64,000 bases of DNA from Pochonia chlamydosporia 170. Lineage: Eukaryota > Ascomycota > Sordariomycetes > Hypocreales > Clavicipitaceae. A model generated the notes under the pieces. The model had not been told where the DNA came from and did no database searches. It was given only the letters and a program-made list of their open reading frames with translations. The stretch spans positions 372,001-436,000 of the forward strand of contig NC_035796.1 of NCBI RefSeq assembly GCF_001653235.2, given 5' to 3'. Shown in pieces: positions 22,331-31,576 of the stretch (position 1 is the first letter of the stretch; each line of letters begins with the position of its first letter). The position numbers and the translations under genes were made by a program.

Positions 22331-23761
22331 TCAGAAAGTCGACGAATACCCCGGCAGTACGTTGTACCCAGCCGCAGCCAGCGACCGCGCACGATCCCGT
22401 TCCCGTTCCAGCTGATTCTCTGCAGATAACTCTGCATCTGTCACCCCTTCACCAACACGAAAAGTACGAGGTGTTGCGTCTTCGACACCAATTTGAAGCG
22501 GCAGCTTGAGAATGAGATTCGTGTGTGTGGCCCCGAGAGAGATGGCTAGCCGCAATGAATAAGCCCGCGACACAAGGCATGAATCAAATGACGGCAGGAA
22601 GAAATTGGTGTTGCCGTGTGGGATGGTGAACTGAATGCTCATCTCTGTCCTGAGAAGAATCGGCTCTGGAGTCTGGCTGGGACGCTCGCTGGTGTGATAG
22701 TGGATCAAGCTCTCAGGTCGCTTGAGCGTTTGAGAATTATCCAGCGGGTATGATGAGCGCCGTTCTTCCATTTCCGCTCCATCGCCATCAGTTGTCCATT
22801 GGAGTTTCTCAACTTGCCGGTCAAATAGCTTATGAGTTGCCGTGTGTTTGAATGGTGGATCCTCGTTCTTCTTCCATGTATCAAGGCTCGGGAGACGAGT
22901 AAGTGGTAGAATATGGAAAAACGTCGTAGAAATGAGTTTTCCGGATACTGACTTGATACTAGGAGGTGGGGAGATGAGAGAAACCGGCCTGAAAGTCAAA
23001 TGCAGCCGTATGTAGGATGTCGATGCTGTTGATCCATCGGTTGATAGCATCACAGCGTTGGGCTGTGATGCCACGGCCGTCAACTCGCCTTCTCTCTTCG
23101 CAAAAAAAGTCTTCCAAAGACTTTGCGTCTTGCAAAGCACATACTGGCTATTCGCTGGGGAAATGTCGAGTGGCGCGTCTTCAGGGCATGTCGGAAGGAT
23201 CCTGATTGTCTTGTACGCTTGAAACAGGCGAATCGGTACAGACGCTTCCCAGAATTTCTTGGAACCAACAACAACAATGCTGTAGACAACTCTTGCCTCA
23301 TCGGGGCTCTGGTCATTTCCAGGGCAAAAACCCATGGACGGGGGAAGCCGGAGATGGCGCTCCTGGACTACCGAATTTTTGCAACCGTGACGACAAGATC
23401 CCATGAGGAGCTGAGAAGGCACCACGAAGTGAAACGGAATGCTGTAGACTGTGCCAGTCTTGAAGACATGTCTATCTGGAAAGGAAGAGTCGTTTATCGG
23501 CATGCAAAGCTTCATGAAAGGCTTCGTTGCGTAGATTGGATCGGGTTGCACATAATTCCTTGTTGCGGTACTGCCGAGGAATGAAATGTCGATACTGTTG
23601 ACCTCTACATCAAACGGGGTTTCGATTGTAAAGTGGCCCGATATGAGATCACCAGGAGTGTAGATCTTGTAGGTGTGATGCTGTTTGATCTCAATATTCG
23701 TTCGAATGTCATTCAAACCGTGAGGGTCGGGACATGAGTACTCCTCAATGAAAGAAGCCAT
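22331..23761 (-). CDS. Arrestin-like (alpha-arrestin/ART) trafficking adaptor
   Basis: A single exon encodes 476 residues from the ATG at 23761. An earlier in-frame ATG at 23812 would add 17 residues and is less likely. The first 170 residues read as an arrestin N-lobe: a beta-rich segment with YTPGDLISGHFTIETP, VNSIDISFLGST and YSIPFHFVVPSQL, the last being the conserved PF.F.vP strand. The C-lobe begins at about residue 240 and includes SIQFTIPHGNTNFFLPSF. The tail is Arg/Glu-rich and ends in VLPGYSSTF; LPGY resembles a degenerate PPxY. Known alpha-arrestins recruit Rsp5-type ubiquitin ligases to plasma-membrane transporters for endocytosis. Its closeness to several transporter genes is suggestive only. 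Confidence 0.8.
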   Translation of the reverse strand: MASFIEEYSCPDPHGLNDIRTNIEIKQHHTYKIYTPGDLISGHFTIETPFDVEVNSIDISFLGSTATRNYVQPDPIYATKPFMKLCMPINDSSFPDRHVFKTGTVYSIPFHFVVPSQLLMGSCRHGCKNSVVQERHLRLPPSMGFCPGNDQSPDEARVVYSIVVVGSKKFWEASVPIRLFQAYKTIRILPTCPEDAPLDISPANSQYVLCKTQSLWKTFFAKREGELTAVASQPNAVMLSTDGSTASTSYIRLHLTFRPVSLISPPPSIKSVSGKLISTTFFHILPLTRLPSLDTWKKNEDPPFKHTATHKLFDRQVEKLQWTTDGDGAEMEERRSSYPLDNSQTLKRPESLIHYHTSERPSQTPEPILLRTEMSIQFTIPHGNTNFFLPSFDSCLVSRAYSLRLAISLGATHTNLILKLPLQIGVEDATPRTFRVGEGVTDAELSAENQLERERDRARSLAAAGYNVLPGYSSTF

Positions 23762-24804
23762 CGTGTCAGTTCGCAAGTGGTACAAAATAGCAGAGGCAAG
23801 TAGCCTGATCAAACGTGTTGCCCTGGTTTACTGAAGGCATGCCCGCTGTCGCCAGGGGGGGATGCATCTCGATGACATGACGACTTGTCTTGTTGAGCGA
23901 GGTTGAAGAAAGGAAGTCAGAGTCAGGGACTTCCTGTCTGATGCTAATATGTCAAGTGGTTGTGGTGGCGCTTGACAATCCGGCTTCATTATTTACTGGT
24001 GCCACCACCACTGCTATTCGCTCAATGACGCCACATTTGGTTTCTTTGTGACACAGTGCAGTGCAATTTCAGCAGGTTAAGTTACCTGGTGTTTCCAAGT
24101 AGCTCAGACTCTCCAGATTGTTTAATAGATAGAGTGCGACATAGTTCCGAGCTACGTTTCATTAATTTGGTGTTGTTGGTAGTCACTCAGTGCGAAAGCC
24201 ACAGACATTCTTAACCCAACTCCTACTAGGCGCCATCATTACAGCGCCGGCAAAGCGATCATTCAAGGTTTAGCGTTGTGATTGATAACTTATCAGAGCC
24301 TGCTATACAGTGAGGTCAACGGTGTTGGACGAGCTAAGATTCATGACACAGACTGTACACTATGAAATGTTGTTTATACCACAGACCCTGGAATTGCAAC
24401 TCAAGGTGTGGGTTAGTGGTTACGACCGCAGAGGCAACAGCAAACGTCTTCACTATATGATTTATAGAGGCTGGGATAGCGTAATTAATTATAGACCACG
24501 AAGTCACTCAGCGGCTGCCACAGCGCAAATACCTCGATCCCCGCAACATCCAGTCTATATTTGAGAGAATATAGCTTATCGCGACATCTTTATCATCTTC
24601 AAAGAAACTACTCACCTCTCACCGTATTCTCTGACGTAACATACCTTCCTATACGACTGCGCTAGTTCAATTAAAACAAATGTGCTGCTCCTAAAGCTAA
24701 GATGATTATTTTATTACCTTTTAAACTAAGCCTTGCAATGAGTAACTGGCTTATCCAAGCTTCTTAAGCCATTATCATGATACTGTAGTGCTCTACATTA
24801 ATGG
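23762..24804. other. Intergenic, no gene seen
   Basis: 5' flank of the arrestin-like gene and 3' flank of the rhodopsin-domain pseudogene. It becomes AT-richer to the right. No coding frame of note. Confidence 0.45.
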
Positions 24805-26186
24805 TCAGCTCAGATCAATTATGGTTGTAAATGATACGGTTATATACACCTGACTCTCCAAAGGACCAGGCTCCCGTAGCAGTTGGCCTCGTCGTAGCAC
24901 ACGATTACGTCTTCTAGCTGCCTCAGCCGATCCACCAATTGTGTCAATTCCTGCAGCACTAGACGGTCGAGATACGGGGTGGATAGTCCCGAATATCAAG
25001 AGATTGAGGAGGGGTTTGAAGGACAGAAGGCAAGCTAGAAACGTTTCAAGCGTCCAGTCAGGTAACGTGCTCATTACTAAAGGGGCTGGTGATCACATAC
25101 CACACACAGTAGCTATGTTTACCTCAACGCCAGTCCACATGGTCTCGTAGCCTTGATTCCAAGTAATATCGGGATCTGTAAGATCCAAATTATAGACAAC
25201 AACGAAGCGCATAGCGGACACAATGGTAACTCTAGCACATTTGTTCCGTTAGCGCCGTAGCTTGCACAGGTGCAAAACATGTTTCAACGCAAAACTCACA
25301 AGAGACCTAGCATGAAAGTGCCCGTAATAGCCACCTTTTGCTCCCATGGTATTGTCATTTTCCAAATATATGGCAACGGAAGAAACATGATGAATAAATC
25401 AGTGGTAATATTAGGGATAGCATTCCCAATAAAAAAATTTGTGCATATCAACCCCACAGTCGTACTGAGATGGGGGCAAGGGGCTATCAGGATCGAATCT
25501 TTCCCAGAAGGCAGAAGTAGGAAGGCATTGGCATATAACCGCTATGATCTGATATAAGACAAGAAAAAAATCATTAGTACATTGCTCTTCTTTTGCAGGG
25601 TTTAAGGTCTGGTGCAACGAACTACAGCTGTCCCCCAGGCACAGACCATACCAAACAATATCCAAATAAGTGGTTTAATAGCAGACGTGATGTCAAACAC
25701 ACGCCAATAAAATGCGAGTATAGACGATTTGATAAACACTAAACTCAAAGTGTAAGTGATCTCGGCACCAAAGAGACCTATAGCCCAGGCCTTCATTGCA
25801 AAGGGTGGCAATGCCCAGATGTGCCTCCCAAACCCGTGCCTCACCACTGTCGAAAAGTTCTTGTCAGTCTGGCTCTTTCAGTGCTCACTTATGGTCAGTA
25901 TCAGTGATGCGCCCGTCTATAACTCACTCCAACATGTAACGTCAAGCATGAAAGCACCAGACCAGATCTGCGTAAGAGTCAGTCAGCTTGTGGGTAACCA
26001 AACGCAACGGGCGCGGATGTTACGTACTAAGGAGGTGATAATAAGCCAGTCATCCAACCATAATTTATAATTGGTCATTCTTCGAGACAAAATGCGCAGG
26101 CCGACAGATATAACTCCCAGCGCCCAAGTTAAGGAGAATACCATAATTATTCGTGGGGCTTTGGTATCTTGATCTTGTTGGGCCAT
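24805..26186 (-). pseudogene. Rhodopsin-domain (Pth11/SAT4-like) membrane protein, frameshifted
   Basis: Six exons on the minus strand: 26186-26028, 25967-25928, 25846-25623, 25548-25300, 25231-25101 and 25034-24805. All junctions agree with the family: DDWLIITSL, then VRHGFGRHIWALPP, then SLVFIKSSILAFYWRVF, ICQCLPTSAFWERFDP, TIVSAMRFVVVYN, and a polar tail. Within exon 4 the frame breaks at a run of seven A (plus strand 25431-25437). The protein reads MHKFF and then leaves the family frame; with one base fewer it would continue as IGNAIPNITTD and on to the exon end. The total length then fits 343 codons exactly. Either the gene has recently lost function or the run is an assembly error. Intact members are seven-helix proteins of unknown ligand, common in fungal secondary-metabolite and accessory regions. 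No premature stop other than this one is seen. Confidence 0.75.
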
Positions 26187-27671
26187 CCTGCGCAGGATCC
26201 CATAGAGATGTCAATGCATTTAAAAGATCAAGAACGAGGAACAGTCTTGAAACGCGGATTTGAGCGTGTCGGTTGTAATTGAAGTTCTCAATTGAGACAA
26301 CGCTTCGCAGCCACTGCCATCTCACCGCAAAACAGCGAGAACCCGCACCAATTTATACCAGGTTAGTTAATATTCAATGCTATTATAGACCATACAGTAT
26401 GCCAAAAGTTTGTTAGATTGGTAGGAATATGGTAACAAAGGTAAAGCGGCCCAAATTCGTACTGTGGCGTAGCTGCATGGACAGACTGGATGGTCACAAC
26501 TTGCAAGAGTTTCCCCGCCCGCACAAAATGGAAGGGAAAAGGAAGACCGAAACAGAATGACTAATCTTTTACTGAATAAAACAATACTTCATCAATTACT
26601 CCTATCGTGACCTGAGTGACAATTCGTCTATCCAACACTCTGGTGCATAGATTCACTTGACTCCTTGACACCAATCTAACATCCGTCGCCAGATCTCCCA
26701 TTCAATGTTCCCCAAGCACAGCTGGGGACTGGAAAAAGCAAATATTCACATGTCTGGCGGTGTGTAACAACCAGTCATATATCAGGCACTTCCCTCGTGG
26801 TTTACCTGAAGCTATTTGGTTTCCCCAGCCCGTTGTTTTGCCCTCAAAACCTAAACTGCCAATGAACCTCGTGTGTCCTCAGTTGGTGCCCATACAGTCT
26901 AGTGATGTCAATGGCGGAAGGCTGCCAAATACCAACTAACACATCAATGAAAGGTCCGGGGATCCGCACCAGCCAGCTCATAGCGAGTGCGTCTGGTCTT
27001 ATTTTCAAGCAGTGTCAAGTCCTCGGGATCAATATCAGCTCTAACGTGACTTGGATACATGCTGCCATGTACAATATTCACAGCAGTCAATAATTTTCAA
27101 TACATTTTGGTACATGTACGTAAATATCAGACCTCCCGTGGCCAAAATTGGCTGTGTTATGTTGCTCGTTGCTCAATTCAAGTCATTGCGCAAGAAAAGG
27201 TGGCTAGCCTGCCGCAGGTCTCTACAAGTATCCCAAATCGGGGCATCGGATTTTGTCAATACTTTCCGTATACTCTATACATTTACACTTTGGAGAAATC
27301 ACAAGGATCTAGATGTCTGGTTTAGTATCGCCCAAGTCTTCAATAACATTCTGGCGCTAGAGGAAAGACTAGCGCAATCTGAGCCAACATAACACTGCTG
27401 CATTATCGAACCACATGCACGGACAACTTCATTTTTTTGGCTCTTCTGTCAAATTGTTCATGAGAGTTAACAGTGCCACGATCGAGATTTAAAGGCTGGG
27501 TAGTATTAGGCTTATTTGTGGCACTTCTATTTATTCTTCTCTGTAGGATAAAATTACTTAGGCTGAATGAATCACATGACTGTCAGACACAAAAATGAAG
27601 AAATCGATCATCTCACTTCTCACAACTGAGCCTCACTTCCGCGGCAATTTCACTAAATCCTACACAAAGAG
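26187..27671. other. Intergenic, AT-rich, no gene seen
   Basis: A 1485-bp stretch between the rhodopsin-domain pseudogene and the SDR pseudogene, which diverge from it. Frames at 27051-27392 are featureless. Confidence 0.45.
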
Positions 27672-28645
27672 ATGGGGAACTTATTTCTATATGTTTTGGC
27701 AGCCATTGGCGCCGGAACAATTGCAATCGCCACCAACGCAGCCGTCAAATTCATTTCCCTTCATTTTCTCCCACCATCTCAGCCGTTGCAAAAGTACAAA
27801 CGTACGGGCAATCAACCTACCTACGCACTCATCACGGGGGCCAGCGCCGGCATCGGCTTCGGTATTGCGAAGGAACTCGTGAAAAATGGATTCGGGGTTA
27901 TATTACTAGGCCATTTGCCAGACGAACTGAATGCCGCGAAAGCAACCCTAGAGGCCGCTACGCCAGGTGCGCGTGTCCGTATCATCGTCATGAATGCCAT
28001 CACCGCCACACCGACCGAAATAGAAAGCATGGTGGATTCACTCAAGGACATCAACGTGTCGATATTGGTGAACAATGTGGGAGGAAGTCCTGTTGCCCGG
28101 CCGCCATTCAGACAATTGGGTACTTATTCTGCTGCTGATGTTGATGCTGTCATCAACCAGAATGCGCGATTCATGGCGCGTCTTACAGCGGCTATGCTAC
28201 CTCTTTTATACAAGGCGTCTCACCGGTCGCTCATACTCAACATGTCGAGTCAGGGTATGGCTGGCGTGCCCTACATCGTCATGTACGGCGCTACGAAGGC
28301 GTTTAATTACGGATTTAGCATTGGCTTAGCCCGGAGCTTGAGGATACCCCGGACACGAACCACGTGGACTGTTTGGCCATCATTCCCGGTGATGTACTTT
28401 CTCAGGGAAACTCTAAAGGTGTGACGGAAGCGGCTCCAAAGGCGGATCATTTTGGGAAGCGGATTGTCTACTGTGTTGATGCGGCATTAAAGCAGAAGTT
28501 GAGGGCGGTTTGCCCGTACTGGCGGCATGATTTAGAGTGGAGGTTAATGAGCTGGGTTCCCGAAGATGTGTTGAGAAGTGAGGTGGTCAAGGTTATAGGC
28601 ATGAAGAGGGATGCATGGAATGCATATTACGAGAAGACAGAGTGA
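27672..28645 (+). pseudogene. Membrane-anchored short-chain dehydrogenase/reductase, frameshifted
   Basis: The frame from 27672 has an N-terminal hydrophobic anchor (LFLYVLAAIGAGTIAIA) and then classical SDR motifs. These are TGASAGIG (NADP(H) binding, about residues 55-62), LVNNVGG (variant of NNAG), the Ser in LNMSSQG, and the YxxxK pair in VMYGATKA. After GLARSL the frame is lost at about 28340. In the next frame the sequence continues as family-like, HVDCLAIIPGDVLSQGN through to WNAYYEKTE, ending at 28645. One missing base (a G in TTGGAGG, now TTGAGG) explains it; the corrected length is 324 codons. The architecture is that of 17-beta-hydroxysteroid/3-ketoacyl reductase-like enzymes (ER-anchored SDRs). 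True loss of function and a single-base assembly error cannot be told apart here. Confidence 0.75.
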
Positions 28646-29627
28646 AACACACGTTACTTGGTGGAATAATAAGAAGGAAGTGCCGATTCCTTACTTGCTA
28701 CAGATGGGATATGGGTCTGGGCTCATACCATGGTGTTCCCATTCACATATAATCACGCTCGTGCTGTATCCTTTTATCCATTTTATTCCTAGCCCATGTC
28801 GAGACTGAGTTCCAAGGTGCTCCATCTACTCACCTGGCTGTCTTGACAGATAAATCATCCAACCTCCCCACATTCTCCCATAAGCCAACTCGCAGCATTC
28901 AAGCTGACCGAGTTGCCAGCGTCAGGTGAGCTTCTTAGGGCCCCGAGTCCTTCGATCGACAGGAGCGTAATCGTACAGGGCGCATTGCCCAAAGAAAGTA
29001 ACAGCGACAGATCGATATAATTAGACCTAATCTATATCGTCAATTGTTGACAAAAGCCGGACCTGCAGCGTACGTGTTACAAGCGATAGGTTCTTCCTGT
29101 TCAGGCAATTGGCCGATTGAGTTTTGAAGTTTTGCTCTCTGAAGCTTTGCTTGGTGTAAATGATGCCTCAGATCCCGCTAGCTACCATCTATAAAGGACC
29201 AGGATCCAGCAGAAAGCACGCATAATCCTTGTATTGCCTGTGTGCCTGTGGCACAGATACCGGTGGCCGCGAGAGACTCTAGATTGGATAAATGCAGCCT
29301 GATCATGGCAATGAATCCAGCCATCTGGTAATAATAAGCTCAGCATGATTAAGCTGCGCGGGCAATGAATCTCGCTCGTGATCTCTTCCGAATCTCCCAC
29401 ACGGCTTTTTCGCCGATTTATAGGAATTCCTTCCACCTCTTTTTTGCTTAGTCTTTCGGTTTCCAGAGAGTATGAATATTGAAGGAACAATTTGAAAAGA
29501 ACCACGGCGATTATACTTCAGGTATCGCTTTTGACCTTTCCAGTTATTGCCCATTTGTATACCCTTGGTACCTTATGTTAGATCCTTTGCCGGAGCCGAA
29601 ACATCGGCAAGTAACTAGAGGGGATAC
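28646..29627. other. Intergenic, no gene seen
   Basis: Contains an imperfect inverted repeat at 29013-29039 (CGATATAATTAG and CTAATCTATATCG around a 2-bp centre). No coding frame of note. A strong donor-like GTAAGT follows the stop region of the coiled-coil gene at about 29630, so a terminal exon of that gene in this stretch is possible. Confidence 0.4.
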
Positions 29628-30149
29628 TTACACTCTTTCCTTGCCACTTCTGACCCATTGGGGATTGCATTTCCCCTTCCGACCAGGGGACGACCCTCCA
29701 ATACCGCACAAGGACACAGAAGGACTTTCAGGAGGAGTACCGGGGTGTGATCCGGATGGGTCTGGGCCGCCAGCCCCAGGGTCTACGATAACCTCAGCAG
29801 GCTCTGGGTCTGTGTTAGGCGGGCCGAGTGGCAGCTGTGCCTCTGTCCTGTTTTGTTCATTGTTGTGGGTGAAATCAAGCATGGTGATATGCATGTGGAC
29901 TGGGTTATTGAGCCTGCTCAGAGGATTCTGCAAGCGTTGGTTTGCGCTCCTTGCCTGAGCCAACCTGTAGTTGGCAACTTGCACTTTCACCTGCCAGTGT
30001 TGGAGTTTGGCCCGCAAACATCGATTCCGTCGTCGTGTAGCCCTTAAAAGAATATGCGATGCCCTGGCCCGTTGGTACATCAATGTCGTGGATCTTAACT
30101 GAACCCTTAGCCCCTTGCGCTGACATCTCAGAGACATGATCTCAGTCGA

Positions 30150-30485
30150 CTGTGATGTCAACTGATCCTTCAGTTCGACCAATTCGTGGTGTTTTCCCTC
30201 CAGTTGACATTGGAGAGAATCATTCTCTGTCGAATGTGATGTCAACTGGTTCTTCAGTACGTCGAATATCCGGCCTTGTTCCTCCAGCTGAGATTGAAGA
30301 GACTCATTTTCTGCGGACTTGTTCTTCAATTAGGTTTTCAGGCTGTCCATTTTGCGGTCTTTCTCTTCCAGTTGAGATTGAAGAGACTCATTCTCTGTCG
30401 ACTCGATCTTTAACTGGGAGTTCAGCCCGTCTACTATGTGGTCTTTCTCCTCCAGCTGAGATTGAAGAGACTTAATCTCTGTAAA
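30150..30485 (-). repeat. 84-bp tandem repeats coding for four 28-residue coiled-coil units
   Basis: On the minus strand, units begin at 30485, 30401, 30317 and 30233, with a partial fifth at 30149. Each encodes 28 residues with the pattern [ST]-[TA]-E-N-x-S-L-Q-x-Q-L-E-x-K, then a variable part and QL. Twenty-eight residues are exactly four heptads, so the repeats keep coiled-coil register. Unit 2 contains the internal TAA. Confidence 0.8.
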
Positions 30486-31436
30486 TTGGTCTTGCATCTT
30501 GCTCAATGAGAGGTCGCTTTCCTTCTTCTGAGCTTCAAGAGACTCAACCAATTTCGACTTTGATGCCGATTCCGCCCCAAGCTCACGGATCTTTGCATCC
30601 CTTTCGCGGACCATTTTTCCAGCATCCTCTAATCTTTGATCCATGTCGCTGTTTCGGTACAACGCATCCAGATGAAACTCCCAAGCAGTCTTACACTCTT
30701 CCTTCATCTGCCGTAGCTCTTCCTTGTATGTATCTTCCTTTCGCTCTAACTCCACCTCGTGTTCTTTGACCTTTTCCTGTAGCTCTGTCTTCGATACTTG
30801 GAACTTCTCGTGAAATTCCTTCTCGCATGCTTCAATCTTGTCCTGTAATCTCTTTTCGCATTCCTCGACCTTCTCTTGCAACACTTGCTGGAACTTTGAA
30901 GTAACTTCAACTTGGTGCTCCCTCTCTCCTCCAGTAGGTATGTCCGAAGTCAGAGGTCTATTTGCGGCATCATTTCTAGTTACAATCGCCCTTTTAGCGC
31001 TGAGATCCCTACTCGAGGCATGTTTGTCTGACCCAGCGGACAAGGAGGTTGTGGGAATTGCAGTTGGATCAGAGGGGGAAACTGAAGAATCTGACGACTG
31101 CGATGGGGACAAGGATCGAGAACGTGGAAAATAAGATGGGCTTGAGCTGTCCGTCCAACCCCCAGTATCATTCCGGCCAGCTTCCCTATCAGCCACGACG
31201 TCGTTGGGGTATGCATTGTACGGTTCGTTCTTTTTGTCTTTACCCAGTAAGTTCTGGGCCGTGAGGCGATTGTTGTGTTGAGATTGGTTTTGAACTTGAG
31301 GACGTTCCTGTTTCTCCTGACTCCATGTCCCTCCTGTAGAACTTGCTTGACCCTCTTTGCGTTTCTTGACCGTTGACTTGCTTGGCGAGTATTTGGCTGC
31401 CTGCCGATTTGTTGAGTGTGTTTCTGGTCTGACATT

Positions 31437-31452
31437 CTTTGTTTCTTTGTTT
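31437..31452. repeat. 8-bp tandem duplication (CTTTGTTT x2) causing a frameshift
   Basis: Two perfect copies of CTTTGTTT. Removing one would join the upstream frame (from the ATG at 31576) to the long coiled-coil frame and make the length from 31576 to 29628 a multiple of three. Confidence 0.6.
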
Positions 31453-31576
31453 CATTGTTTGAAAGAGTTGCATGTGGTTTGTTGCCGTGAACCGTAGACG
31501 GCGACATGTATGATCGTGGGGAGGCCAATGTAGGACGAGACGGACCAGGAATTCTGCTCGGCCCTTTGTTCGTCAT

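Larger units (their letters stand above)
29628..31576 (-). pseudogene. Repeat-containing coiled-coil protein, disrupted
   Basis: From the ATG at 31576 the frame encodes a basic, Pro/Ser-rich N-terminus (TNKGPSRIPGPSRP). It is thrown off by a perfect 8-bp tandem duplication at 31437-31452. Without the extra copy it would continue through a Ser/Thr/Gln-rich region, then NDVVADREAGRND and a long coiled coil (VLQEKVEECEKRLQDKIEA and onward). At 30330-30332 a TAA sits exactly where the 28-residue repeat has a Gln codon. The same frame then continues for 233 residues: two more repeats, a basic helix, and a Pro/Gly-rich tail ending at 29628. The corrected length is 647 codons including the terminal stop and the internal TAA. 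No family is recognised; it is probably a structural or scaffolding coiled-coil protein. A start within the intact part (for example near 31196) has no ATG. Confidence 0.6.
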
